Positions 1-7,961 of a stretch of 11,536 nt of DNA are shown here, piece by piece. The notes beneath the pieces were generated by a model. That model was not told where the DNA came from. It saw nothing but the letters and a program-made list of their open reading frames with translations, and searched no databases. Location: the NCBI GenBank assembly GCA_018067055.1, contig JAGPVK010000086.1, forward strand, positions 1 to 11,536. Reading direction: 5' to 3'. The position numbers were made by a program, and so were the translations under genes. The DNA is from Sphingomonadales bacterium. Lineage in GTDB: Bacteria; Pseudomonadota; Alphaproteobacteria; Sphingomonadales; Sphingomonadaceae. Numbering within the stretch: position 1 is the stretch's first letter; each line of letters starts with the position of its first letter.

Positions 1-306
1 ATTTTCATCAAGGACATGGACGGCCAATTGCGGCAGATCGGCATTGGCGACATGATTGTCGGCAAACATGTCGGCCGCATGATGGGCGCGCTCGGTGGCC
101 GGGTCGGTGCCTATCGGGATGCACTGGAACAAGGTGCCGACCTGCGCGAGGCGATTGTCCGCAATATTTTCCGAGGCGAGCAGCCGGACCGCGCCGCGCT
201 GGACCTTCTTGCCAGCCGGTTGACCACCTATCATGCCGCTCTGCAAAAATGCGATACAGACTCTATCATTGCCGGCCAGCTGCCGGCCAGCGGACCGGTT
301 GCATGA
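1..306 (+). CDS. Ubiquinol-cytochrome c chaperone (CBP3/UQCC1-like), 3' part only
   Basis: The reading frame is open from base 1 to the TGA at 304-306, so the gene begins upstream and only the last 101 residues are visible. They begin with a run containing KDMDGQLRQIGIGDMIVGK, which matches the C-terminal half of the ubiquinol-cytochrome c chaperone family: an FxxDMDxxLRxxGIGD segment, then VGKxVxxMMxAxGGRxxAY. In mitochondria the family (Cbp3/UQCC1) helps cytochrome b synthesis and bc1 complex assembly; the bacterial role is inferred from this. The protein is soluble-looking here, with no membrane segment in the visible part. Its stop overlaps the start of the next gene (ATGA at 303-306), so the two are probably translationally coupled. 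I am confident of the family. The true start and N-terminal half cannot be judged. Confidence 0.85.
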   Translation: MFIKDMDGQLRQIGIGDMIVGKHVGRMMGALGGRVGAYRDALEQGADLREAIVRNIFRGEQPDRAALDLLASRLTTYHAALQKCDTDSIIAGQLPASGPVA

Positions 307-827
307 TGGAAGCGCCGGAATTTTCTCATATCGTCAAACTGTCGGAAATCGGCTCCACGCCGCGCACCGGCACGCTGTCTGCTAGCGAGGAAGAGCGCAG
401 CAAACTGGCGCAGAGGTTCGATCTGCCAAAAATTACCTCGCTGGACGCTAGCTATAGCTTGCTGGCCGGCGGCGACCGGATCAGTTTTACCGGGCGGCTC
501 GAATCCGACCTGCAACAGCGCTGCTCCGTGACCGGAGAAAGCTTTCAGGTCCGGCTGCGCGAACCATTTGATATTGCCTTTGTGCCCAAGCTGGAAATTG
601 AGGGTACCGACGAAGAAATCGAGCTGACCGAGGACGATTGCGACGTCATCGAATATGAACATGGCCAGCTCGACCTCGGCGAAGCCATCGCCCAAACCCT
701 CTATCTGGCACTCGCTCCGTTTCCACGCGGCCCCAATGCCGATGTTGTGGCGCAGAAAATCCTTACATCAGAAGAAGAAGCTGGTCCGTTCGGGGCGCTG
801 GCAGCGCTGAAGGACAAGCTGACCTAG
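303..827 (+). CDS. DUF177 (YceD-like) protein
   Basis: This 174-residue protein fits the DUF177/YceD family in length and layout. It has a first beta-rich half, then a conserved Cys with the local pattern RCSVTGESF (C74), an acidic stretch (about 99-113), a helix-forming segment LDLGEAIAQTLYLALAPFPR (about 123-142), and the usual C-terminal PFxALAxLK motif (162-170). E. coli YceD is encoded next to rpmF and affects 23S rRNA and large-subunit biogenesis; that role is only inferred here. I chose the ATG at 303 because it overlaps the upstream stop as ATGA; the next codon, 306, is also ATG. The frame extends upstream to an ATG at 249, but that would overlap the chaperone gene by 58 nt. The stop TAG lies within a CTAG shared with the stop codon of glnD on the other strand. 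No rpmF or plsX follows it. Confidence 0.88.
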   Translation: MMEAPEFSHIVKLSEIGSTPRTGTLSASEEERSKLAQRFDLPKITSLDASYSLLAGGDRISFTGRLESDLQQRCSVTGESFQVRLREPFDIAFVPKLEIEGTDEEIELTEDDCDVIEYEHGQLDLGEAIAQTLYLALAPFPRGPNADVVAQKILTSEEEAGPFGALAALKDKLT

Positions 828-3604
828 ACCGTTTCTTTCTCGGTCTTGCGTTCCGCAGCATTGATCAGGCGCTTTTGCAATCCGTTCAAGCGCTGCTTGC
901 TGGTAATTTTACCGCCCAGCAAGTCGGTGATGTAGAATGTATCGACCGCGCGCTCGCCATAGGTTGCGATATGGGCGCTGTGCACCGTCACCTTGGATTC
1001 GAACAGCGCATAGGACAATTCGTTGAGCAAAGCCGGTCGATCCTGCGCGTTGACCTCGATCACGGTAAACCGGTTGGACGCGTCATTGTCGACCAGCGCG
1101 AACGGCGTGATTGCAAAGGCACCAGCGCGCGAGTGCGCCAGTGGGCGCGCATCAAGCTTGGTTGAAAGCTTGGTCCGGTTCGCCATCGCATCTTCAACTG
1201 CCTGTTTCAGCCGGTCGAGCTGCCCCTTCTCTGAAAACGGCTTGCCGCGCGGGTCCTGAACGAGGAAATTGTCCAGCGCCATGCCATCGCGGGTGGTGTG
1301 GATGCGCGCATCGATGATATTGCCACCCGACACATGGATACCCCCAGCGATCCGGTAAAATAGCCCCGGATGATCCGCTGCATAAACGGTGATCAAGGTG
1401 GCACCGCGTTCGGGATAGGCATCGGCGAAAATCGCCAGGTCCGTGTCCCCGGCATCCAGCACGAGCTGCGCATTTTGGGCGATGATATCGTCCGGCTCGG
1501 CGATCCAGTAGGCATCGGTGAACCGCTTGCTCAGCTTGTTGAATTCGGCTTCCGGCAGGTTGAGCGCCTCGGCCAGAACCGCTTTTTTCTCGTCAATCCG
1601 TTCCTTGCGGCCACGCTGCTTGTGACCGAGCAGCAGCATTTCCTGCGCAGCTTCGAACAGGTCGGTCAGCAATTGTCGTTTCCAGCTGTTCCAGACGCCT
1701 GGCCCGACCGCGCGAATATCAACCACAGTCAGCACAGTGAGATGGCGGAGCCGTTCGACGCTTTTCACCTGGCTGGCGAAATCCTGAATGGTCTTGAAAT
1801 CCGACAGATCACGCTTGAAGGCAACCGCCGACATCAGCAGGTGATTGCGAACCAACCAGGCAACCAGTTCGGTTTCATGCGGTTTCAGGCCCAGCCGCGG
1901 ACAGAGCTTCATCGCCACTTCTGCGCCCAATATGCTGTGGTCGCCACCGCGGCCCTTGGCAATGTCATGCAACAGTGTCGCGACGAACAGCACCCGCCGA
2001 TTTTGCAATTTTTCCATTGTCGCGGTGCTGTTGGGATGGTCATCGACGAGATCACCCCGGCCGATTTTTGCCAGCAGGCCGATCGCCCGGATGCTGTGCT
2101 CGTCGACGGTATAATGATGGTACATGTCGAACTGCATCTGCCCGACTACGCGGCCGAAATCGGGGATGAATCGTCCAAAAATCGCTGCTTCGTTCATCCA
2201 GCGCAGCACCAGTTCGGGATCACGCGGCGAGCAGAGCACATCGAGGAACAGCTTGTTGGCGCGGGGATCCTTGCGAATCTTGTTGTCAATCAGCTTGGCA
2301 TCGCGCCGGGCCACCCGCATCGCCAGCGGATGGATTTCCAGTTCGTGCTTGTCGGCCAGCCAGAAAATTTCCATCAACCGGACCGGATCTTCCTCAAAGA
2401 ATTTTTCATTGGGCAAGGCGAGCCGTCCGCGATCCAGCACAAAGCCATTAAGCTTCTTTGGTTTTCGAGTGAGCGACGGCAGGAACCGGCGCACTCCGGC
2501 ATTGTGCGTCTCGTCGAGATGGGCGAGGAACACACCGGTCAGGTTGCCGACCACTTTTGCGTTCAAGAAATAATATTGCATGAACCGTTCGACCGAGGAC
2601 TTGCCGGGTCGATCGGCAAAGCGCATCCGCCGCGCCACCTCTGGCTGCAGGTCAAAGGTCAGCCGATCTTCCGCCCGGCCGGTGATATCGTGCATATGGC
2701 AACGCACGGCCCAGAGAAAATTGGCTGCCTTGCGAAAGCGTTTGAACTCGTCGGCGGTGAGCAGGCCAACATCCACCAGTTCGGCAGCGGAGGTCACCCG
2801 ATGGATATATTTGCCGATCCAGTAGAGCGTCTGCAAATCGCGCAGGCCGCCCTTGCCTTCCTTTACATTGGGCTCGACAACATAGCGACTGTCGCCCATT
2901 TTCACATGGCGGGCATCGCGCTCGGCCAGTTTTTGCGCCACGAAACTACTGTCGGTTCCGGCGACGACATCGTTGAAGAACCGCTGCTTGGCTTCTTCAT
3001 AAACCCCGGTATCGCCCCAGATATAGCGACCCTCGAGCAAGGCGGTGCGGATCGACAGATCCTCCCTCGCCATCCGCACCATTTCATCAATGGAACGGCT
3101 ACTCTGGCCGACCTTGAAACCGAGATCCCATAGCCAGTAGAGCATCGCCTCGACAGCCTGCTCGGTCCAGCTGGTGTTCTTGTGGGGCGTCAGGAAAGCA
3201 ATATCGACATCGCTGTGCGGTGCCATTTCTCCGCGTCCGTACCCACCGACCGCCATCACCGCGATCCGCTCTCCCGAGGACGGGTTGCTTACCGGATATT
3301 GGTGATAGACCGCGATATCATGGATCAACCGGACCAGTTGATCGACCAGAAAGGATTGCGCCGCCGCCATTTCGTGACCCGCCGAGGGCCGTTTCAGCAA
3401 GCGCTTGCTAATCTCCGCGCGGCCGTCATTGAGCGCGTCCTGCAGCAGCGGCAGGATTTTTGCCCGCGCCTTGGCCATGCCATGCTCGGCAATCAGGCTG
3501 TCAATTTCTCCCGCCAGCAACCGACGATTGATAATATCCCGCTGCCGGGTGATCCGCGTCGCAGGGTCAGCCGGTGCAGCCGGAATATTGGCGCGAACGT
3601 TCAT
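824..3604 (-). CDS. glnD: [Protein-PII] uridylyltransferase / uridylyl-removing enzyme
   Basis: GlnD is a bifunctional cytosolic nitrogen sensor. It uridylylates PII proteins (GlnB/GlnK) when glutamine is low and removes UMP when glutamine is high. The 926-residue length suits the family. Visible parts in order are: a nucleotidyltransferase domain with GGYGRGEMAPHSDVD at 120-134 (metal-binding D132 and D134); a GlnD-type helical linker with the segment NVKEGKGGLRDLQTLYW (246-262); an HD hydrolase domain with H503, the H546-D547 pair in LLHDIAKGRGGDHS, H556, and D629; and two C-terminal ACT domains at about 737-805 and 846-915, each with the D-x-P-x-L-x signature (DHPGLF, DRPALL). All key residues look present. 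Its ATG overlaps the TGA of the upstream acyl-CoA ligase (TCAT at 3601-3604 on the plus strand). I see no clear ribosome binding site of its own, so translation is probably coupled. The gene ends convergently against DUF177. Confidence 0.97.
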   Translation of the reverse strand: MNVRANIPAAPADPATRITRQRDIINRRLLAGEIDSLIAEHGMAKARAKILPLLQDALNDGRAEISKRLLKRPSAGHEMAAAQSFLVDQLVRLIHDIAVYHQYPVSNPSSGERIAVMAVGGYGRGEMAPHSDVDIAFLTPHKNTSWTEQAVEAMLYWLWDLGFKVGQSSRSIDEMVRMAREDLSIRTALLEGRYIWGDTGVYEEAKQRFFNDVVAGTDSSFVAQKLAERDARHVKMGDSRYVVEPNVKEGKGGLRDLQTLYWIGKYIHRVTSAAELVDVGLLTADEFKRFRKAANFLWAVRCHMHDITGRAEDRLTFDLQPEVARRMRFADRPGKSSVERFMQYYFLNAKVVGNLTGVFLAHLDETHNAGVRRFLPSLTRKPKKLNGFVLDRGRLALPNEKFFEEDPVRLMEIFWLADKHELEIHPLAMRVARRDAKLIDNKIRKDPRANKLFLDVLCSPRDPELVLRWMNEAAIFGRFIPDFGRVVGQMQFDMYHHYTVDEHSIRAIGLLAKIGRGDLVDDHPNSTATMEKLQNRRVLFVATLLHDIAKGRGGDHSILGAEVAMKLCPRLGLKPHETELVAWLVRNHLLMSAVAFKRDLSDFKTIQDFASQVKSVERLRHLTVLTVVDIRAVGPGVWNSWKRQLLTDLFEAAQEMLLLGHKQRGRKERIDEKKAVLAEALNLPEAEFNKLSKRFTDAYWIAEPDDIIAQNAQLVLDAGDTDLAIFADAYPERGATLITVYAADHPGLFYRIAGGIHVSGGNIIDARIHTTRDGMALDNFLVQDPRGKPFSEKGQLDRLKQAVEDAMANRTKLSTKLDARPLAHSRAGAFAITPFALVDNDASNRFTVIEVNAQDRPALLNELSYALFESKVTVHSAHIATYGERAVDTFYITDLLGGKITSKQRLNGLQKRLINAAERKTEKETV

Positions 3605-5310
3605 CCGGTTGAGGCCAGTTCGTCACGATGCTTTTTCGCCAATACGATTTTTGCAATTTTCGCGGTACCGAGTTTCGGCAGCGGCTCGTCATATTGCCAG
3701 ATATGCACCGGCATTTTGAAAGGTGCGAGCTGGTGCTTGAGCGCTTCCAGCAATTCCTCATCGGTCAGGCTGAAGCCATCTTTCGTGTGATAGACCAATG
3801 CCGGAACTTCTCCGAACCGTTCGTCGGGAACGCCAAAAATACAGGCTTCCGCAACCGCCGGATTGGCGTAGACGGCGGCTTCGACTTCCTGACAGCTGAT
3901 ATTCTCACCACCGCGGATGATGATCTCCTTCTTGCGGTCGACAATATAGAGATAGCCCTCGGGATCGAGATAGCCGATGTCACCGGTGCGGAAATAGCCG
4001 TCGTCGGTAAAGGCATCCCGGGTGGCTTCCTCGTTATTCCAGTAGCCGGTGAAATTGGCAGAGGTGCGGATGCAGACTTCGCCGCGCTCACCCTGCGCCA
4101 TTTTGTTGCCGTCATCGTCAAGGATCGCGACATCGACAATCGGCGGGGTCGCCCGACCGGTGCTGTCCGGCTTCTCGAGATAATTTTCATTCTGGTTGGA
4201 GCAGCCGACACCATTGGTTTCGGTCAGGCCGTAACCGATCACCGGGTAGCCATCGCCCATTTTCTCCTTGATCCGGCGAACATGCTCGACCGGACGCGGT
4301 GCACCGCCAGCGGCCATGGTGACACAGCTGCTGAGATCATATTTGTCGAAATGCGGGTGCGAATAGATTTCCATGCTCATCAGCGGCACGCCGACAAAAT
4401 AGGTCACGCGCTCCTTCTCGATCAGCCGCATGGCCTCTTCCGCATCCCATTTGTTGAGCATCACCAGCTTGCGCCCGATGGCGTAGCTGACCAGGACCAG
4501 CGGTACCGACGCGGTGACATGGAACAAGGGAACGCACACCATCGCGGTCGGCTGGCCTTCCGGCATCTTGCCAGCCTCGGTCATGATATTGACCAGTACC
4601 AGCACCGTGCCGACAAAACTCATGGCGCCCTGCACCACCGAGCGATGTTCGGCATAGGCGCCTTTCGAGCGACCCGTGGAACCGGAAGTAAACAGGATTG
4701 TTGCATTGTCTTCGGGGGCCATCTGCGGCAGCGGGGTTTCCGCACCGCCGCCTTTTTCGAGCATGACCTTCAGCCCTTCCAGCGGCAATTTATCATGTTC
4801 GAAGACAAGCAGTTCGGCACCATGGTCGCGCTTGGATTCGACCAGTCGCTGGGCCCGCTGATAGTCGGCAAAGACATAGCGACAGCCGACATCCTCGATC
4901 CCGTCGGCCAGTTCATCGCCTCGCCACCAGCCGTTCAGCTTGGTTGAAACACCGCCTGCCATGGTGATCGCCATGTCGAGAATGACCCAGTTGGCGGAAT
5001 TGCGCGCAGCGATTCCAATCCGGTCGCCTTTCTGAACGCCATAGCCTTCGATCAGCCCGCCAGCCAAGGCGCGGGCAGCGGCATAAGCCTCTCCAAAGGT
5101 CAGGCGGATGTCGCCGTCTACCAGAAATTCCTTGTCGGCATGCATGTGACAGAAATAGGCGAAATAATCCGATACATTCTGCGGAGCGTTCTTGAAGATC
5201 GGCATGTCGACGCCGTATTTGTTGATGGTGTCGAGTTCCAGCAACTGACCAGGCTGAGTCAGCGCCTCCAGCGTTTTATCAATTATCACATCCAGTTCAG
5301 AGGTCGCCAT
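3601..5310 (-). CDS. AMP-dependent acyl-CoA synthetase/ligase (class I adenylate-forming enzyme)
   Basis: This 569-residue enzyme should activate a carboxylic acid as acyl-AMP and transfer it to CoA. The core motifs are present: the P-loop TSGSTGRSKG (208-217), GYGLTETNG (359-367), YFRTGD (439-444), and the hinge DRKKEIIIRGGENIS (458-472), followed by the small C-terminal domain. The catalytic lysine of the last motif appears as K551 in PKLGTAK (545-551), where the usual Gly before Lys is Ala. No signal peptide or membrane segment is obvious. Motifs resemble fatty-acid/aryl-CoA ligases (FadD or feruloyl-CoA type), but the substrate cannot be read from sequence. The ATG at 5308-5310 has a good GGGAG ribosome binding site 9 nt upstream (5320-5324 on the plus strand). 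It is the first gene of an apparent operon with glnD, which it overlaps by 4 nt, and it is divergent from lgt. Confidence 0.92.
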   Translation of the reverse strand: MATSELDVIIDKTLEALTQPGQLLELDTINKYGVDMPIFKNAPQNVSDYFAYFCHMHADKEFLVDGDIRLTFGEAYAAARALAGGLIEGYGVQKGDRIGIAARNSANWVILDMAITMAGGVSTKLNGWWRGDELADGIEDVGCRYVFADYQRAQRLVESKRDHGAELLVFEHDKLPLEGLKVMLEKGGGAETPLPQMAPEDNATILFTSGSTGRSKGAYAEHRSVVQGAMSFVGTVLVLVNIMTEAGKMPEGQPTAMVCVPLFHVTASVPLVLVSYAIGRKLVMLNKWDAEEAMRLIEKERVTYFVGVPLMSMEIYSHPHFDKYDLSSCVTMAAGGAPRPVEHVRRIKEKMGDGYPVIGYGLTETNGVGCSNQNENYLEKPDSTGRATPPIVDVAILDDDGNKMAQGERGEVCIRTSANFTGYWNNEEATRDAFTDDGYFRTGDIGYLDPEGYLYIVDRKKEIIIRGGENISCQEVEAAVYANPAVAEACIFGVPDERFGEVPALVYHTKDGFSLTDEELLEALKHQLAPFKMPVHIWQYDEPLPKLGTAKIAKIVLAKKHRDELASTG

Positions 5311-5335
5311 TATTCAAGTCTCCCGTTGTTCCCTC

Positions 5336-5363
5336 TTGGTATAGGGGAATTTCCCTTTATATG
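5336..5363 (+). promoter_or_regulatory. Candidate lgt promoter (-35 TTGGTA, -10 TATATG)
   Basis: TTGGTA at 5336-5341 and TATATG at 5358-5363 are separated by 16 nt, a reasonable sigma-70-type spacing, and would put the start of transcription about 20 nt before the lgt TTG. The spacer contains the inverted repeat GGGAA-T-TTCCC (5345-5355), which could be an operator. On the opposite strand TATAAA (5356-5361) could serve the ligase-glnD operon, but its -35 match is poor. This is pattern matching only. Confidence 0.35.
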
Positions 5364-5389
5364 GACAGGAAACCACACGGGGAAAAGAG

Positions 5390-6262
5390 TTGATTGATAT
5401 TATCTTGGCCAATGCGGCACAGTTTACGCGGTTTGAGGAGTTGGGCGTCTCCCCGAATGCGCTCGACCTCGGGTTTTTCCAGCTCAAATGGTATTCGCTG
5501 GCCTATCTCGCCGGGATATTGATTGGCTACTGGTATCTGACCAAATTGATCGACCAGCCGGGTTCGCCGATGGCACGACGGCATGCCGATGACATGATCT
5601 TCTGGGCGACGCTCGGGATCATCGTCGGCGGCCGCCTCGGTTATATATTTTTCTACAACCCCTCTATCCTGGAAAATCCGCTGGATATTTTCAAAGTCTG
5701 GCAAGGCGGCATGTCCCTGCACGGCGGCACTCTAGGCGTAATCCTCGCAATATGGTGGACCTCGCGGCGAGAGAAGCTCAGTTTTCTGCGCATGTGCGAT
5801 TATATCGCCTGCGTTATTCCCTTCGGCCTATTCTTTGGCCGCCTCGCCAATTTCGTCAACGGTGAGCTATGGGGTCGCGCGACTGATGTGCCTTGGGCGA
5901 TCATTTTCACGCAACAGGCAGCTGGCGAAGTCGCTCGCCATCCCAGCCAGCTCTATGAGGCTGGTCTCGAAGGTATCCTCTATTTCATCATCCTGTCTTT
6001 GCTTTTCTGGAAAACCGATGCCCGGTATCAGCCAGGCAAGCTGGTCGGTGCCGGCTTGCTGGTCTACGGCTTCAGCCGGTTCACCGTCGAATTTTTCCGC
6101 GAGCCGGATGCCCAGCTCACCTGGCTGGTCGAACAATCGGGCTTCAGCATGGGCCAATGGCTGACAGTGCCGATGATATTGCTTGGTGCGTGGCTGGTCA
6201 TTACCGCGAAAGGCCGACGCGCACGCATCGAACCGGTGGCCGGAGACAAGAGCGTTGCCTGA
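5390..6262 (+). CDS. lgt: Prolipoprotein diacylglyceryl transferase
   Basis: Lgt is the inner-membrane enzyme that transfers diacylglycerol from phosphatidylglycerol to the lipobox cysteine of prolipoproteins, the first step of lipoprotein maturation. The 290-residue protein is strongly hydrophobic with several membrane segments. It carries the family signature [14 protein letters not shown] (150-163), the essential-type HGG (111-113), HPSQLYE (184-190), and [17 protein letters not shown] (226-242) near the C-terminus. The start is a TTG at 5390, with a purine-rich GGGGAAAAGAG (5379-5389) directly upstream. The nearest ATG upstream (5361) is out of frame, and the first in-frame ATG inside would delete the conserved N-terminus. 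The next gene starts before the lgt stop, indicating an operon. A substrate is visible in the same window: the lipoprotein ending the mla operon. Confidence 0.96.
   Translation: MIDIILANAAQFTRFEELGVSPNALDLGFFQLKWYSLAYLAGILIGYWYLTKLIDQPGSPMARRHADDMIFWATLGIIVGGRLGYIFFYNPSILENPLDIFKVWQGGMSLHGGTLGVILAIWWTSRREKLSFLRMCDYIACVIPFGLFFGRLANFVNGELWGRATDVPWAIIFTQQAAGEVARHPSQLYEAGLEGILYFIILSLLFWKTDARYQPGKLVGAGLLVYGFSRFTVEFFREPDAQLTWLVEQSGFSMGQWLTVPMILLGAWLVITAKGRRARIEPVAGDKSVA
6242..6257 (+). promoter_or_regulatory. Ribosome binding site and TTG start of the MidA-like gene
   Basis: GGAG at 6242-6245 lies 9 nt before the TTG at 6255-6257, inside the end of lgt. This is the best-supported start for the downstream methyltransferase. 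It leaves an 8-nt overlap with lgt, whereas the upstream in-frame ATG at 6183 would overlap lgt by 80 nt and add residues unlike the family. Confidence 0.55.
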
Positions 6263-7334
6263 CGGCATCAAGGCGGACCACCCCACTGCAGCGCATATCA
6301 TCGCGGACAAGATCGACCGCGAAGGTCCAATATCGCTTGGCGAATATATGGCGATCGCCAATGCGCATTATTATGCGAGCAAGGACCCGCTCGGCGAAGA
6401 GGGTGACTTTGTCACGGCGCCGGAAATCAGCCAGATGTTCGGAGAAATTGTCGGGATCTGGCTAGCCGACCTGTGGCTTCGCAAAGGCTCACCCGGACAT
6501 TGTCACTATGTCGAACTGGGGCCGGGGCGCGGTACTTTGGCGCATGATGCGCTGCGGTCCATGGGCAAATTCGGCTGCCGTCCGGAGGTTCATTTTGTCG
6601 AGACCAGTCCGGTTCTGAAAGCCCGACAGGCACAGCTCCATCCCGAAGCGATATGGCATGACGACATTTCGACGCTGCCGGATGACGGACCGCTGCTGAT
6701 CGTCGCCAACGAATTTTTCGACGCCCTGCCAGTCGAACAATATGTCGCGACTTCTGGCGGCTGGCGCCGGCAGATGGTGGCGCGGGATCGCAGCAAATTT
6801 GTGGCGACCCCGAGTATCGAAACAGCAGCGGATCAGATCAGCGGCAGCGCCAGCGGATTTCCGGACGGCACGATATTGGAACGCTCGCCAGTCAGTGTGG
6901 AGGTGGCAGGCGATCTTGGCAATCGTCTGGCGAAACAGGGCGGAACGCTGCTGATCATCGATTATGGCTATGCCAGGCCGGGCACTGGCAGCACCTTGCA
7001 GGCGGTGAAGGATCATATGCCGATCAGCCCGTTTGACTGCCCCGGCGCGTCCGATCTCACCGCCCATGTCGATTTTCATACATTGGCCAATATCGCGCGG
7101 ACGCGAATGCTGTCCGTGCACGGTCCAACGCAGCAGGGCCAGTGGCTGAAGTCTCTCGGCATTGATCAGCGCGCTGCGGCGCTGATTGCGGCGTCCCCGA
7201 AACAGGCCGACGCGATCCGGGCTGCGCATCAGCGGCTGACCCATCCAGAAGAGATGGGGTGCCTGTTCCAGGTGATGGCGACCACAGCGATCGACTGGCC
7301 GCAACCCGAGGGATTCAGCTACGGCGAGGAATAA
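6255..7334 (+). CDS. MidA/NDUFAF7-like SAM-dependent methyltransferase (DUF185)
   Basis: This 359-residue protein (counted from the TTG at 6255) belongs to the class I SAM-dependent methyltransferase family that includes mitochondrial NDUFAF7/MidA, which dimethylates an arginine of the NDUFS2 subunit of complex I. Visible family marks are [10 protein letters not shown] (24-33), [20 protein letters not shown] (39-58), [13 protein letters not shown] (57-69), the SAM-binding loop ELGPGRGTL (87-95), and [12 protein letters not shown] (151-162). No signal peptide is seen, so it should be cytosolic. In this organism the target could be the complex I NuoD subunit, but that is inference. It follows lgt with an 8-nt overlap. 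From memory, this lgt-methyltransferase order is common in alphaproteobacteria, often with pgeF/YfiH next; pgeF is absent here. The gene ends 17 bp from the convergent mla lipoprotein gene. Confidence 0.9.
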   Translation: MPDGIKADHPTAAHIIADKIDREGPISLGEYMAIANAHYYASKDPLGEEGDFVTAPEISQMFGEIVGIWLADLWLRKGSPGHCHYVELGPGRGTLAHDALRSMGKFGCRPEVHFVETSPVLKARQAQLHPEAIWHDDISTLPDDGPLLIVANEFFDALPVEQYVATSGGWRRQMVARDRSKFVATPSIETAADQISGSASGFPDGTILERSPVSVEVAGDLGNRLAKQGGTLLIIDYGYARPGTGSTLQAVKDHMPISPFDCPGASDLTAHVDFHTLANIARTRMLSVHGPTQQGQWLKSLGIDQRAAALIAASPKQADAIRAAHQRLTHPEEMGCLFQVMATTAIDWPQPEGFSYGEE

Positions 7335-7351
7335 TTGGATTTGTTAGCGGG

Positions 7352-7951
7352 CTAGCCAACCCATTCGGCGACATCGGCTGCCACTTTGTTAGCCGCCTTG
7401 TTCAGCCCTTCTCCAACCGGGCCCGGTTCCGCAGCATAGACGGACTCACTGGCTTCGAAGCGTTTCTTTTCGACCGGCTTGTCGTCGGTCATTTTCACCG
7501 CATCATAGGTGACGGTGACCTTCAGGCTGGGACCATCGAGGCCGAAATTGACCAGTTCGCCGGTGATATAGGTTTGTGCCAATCCGCCTGCTTCGGCAGC
7601 GGTCAGCACCAGCCGGTTATTTCTAGCGGCGATCGTCTCGCTGAGCAGATCCTGAAACAGGCGTGCCGGCTTGTCGACCCAGACAGCGTCCTTCAGATAG
7701 GCAATGCCGGTGCCACTGGTCTGCACGGGCACGCGAATGGTATTCAGCTTTTGCGGAGCAGCGGGTAGCGCCACCACCAGCGAGCCGGCTTGCGGACCGC
7801 TCTGCGTGGCTCCGGCGGACAGTTTCTGGTCCGGCGACAGCGACAGCAAGGACGGCGGCGGTTCGGCTCCACCGAAACTGACACAGCCGCCGAGCGCTGC
7901 GGTTGCGGCCAGCAGACCGACGGCTTTCAAAAATCGCGATTTGCTCATCAT
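7352..7951 (-). CDS. ABC-type transport auxiliary lipoprotein (PqiC/YmbA-like)
   Basis: This 199-residue protein has a clear lipoprotein signal peptide: the positive MMSKSRFLK, a hydrophobic core, and the lipobox LGGC with C23 as the acylated cysteine. Residue +2 is Val, not Asp, which by the E. coli Lol rule points to the outer membrane. The mature part contains VPVQTSGTGIAYLKDAVWV (74-92) and PARLFQDLLSETI, typical of the ABC-transport auxiliary domain (PF03886) found in PqiC/YmbA and in lipoproteins coded with MCE operons. It probably anchors or docks the MlaD assembly at the outer membrane; this is inferred. I chose the ATG at 7949-7951 because AAGGGG (7957-7962 on the plus strand) lies 5 nt upstream; the adjacent ATG at 7946-7948 is equally possible. 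A longer frame reaches 8020 but would run into mlaD and put extra residues before the signal peptide. It starts 10 nt after mlaD. Confidence 0.88.
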   Translation of the reverse strand: MMSKSRFLKAVGLLAATAALGGCVSFGGAEPPPSLLSLSPDQKLSAGATQSGPQAGSLVVALPAAPQKLNTIRVPVQTSGTGIAYLKDAVWVDKPARLFQDLLSETIAARNNRLVLTAAEAGGLAQTYITGELVNFGLDGPSLKVTVTYDAVKMTDDKPVEKKRFEASESVYAAEPGPVGEGLNKAANKVAADVAEWVG

Positions 7952-7961
7952 ATCTGCCCCT

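Noticed and set aside
1370..3133. A 587-codon open frame on the plus strand, antisense to glnD
   Set aside because: The opposite strand encodes a full GlnD with all domains. The plus-strand translation has no recognisable domain, and long antisense frames are usual under GC-rich codon bias.
3628..4947. A 439-codon plus-strand frame antisense to the acyl-CoA ligase
   Set aside because: It is a shadow of the ligase, whose motifs are all intact on the minus strand, and its translation shows no domain.
5846..5848. Ala in place of Gly in the Lgt signature (GRLANF)
   Set aside because: As I recall, the published Lgt signature allows Gly or Ala at this position, so it is not an anomaly.
6183..6254. 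Upstream ATG at 6183 as start of the MidA-like gene
   Set aside because: It would overlap lgt by 80 nt, the added residues have no family likeness, and the TTG at 6255 has a well-placed GGAG.
7335..7362. Possible bidirectional terminator at the junction of the methyltransferase and lipoprotein genes
   Set aside because: Only imperfect pairing around GCTAGC is present, with no stable stem and no T-tract, and the gap is only 17 bp.
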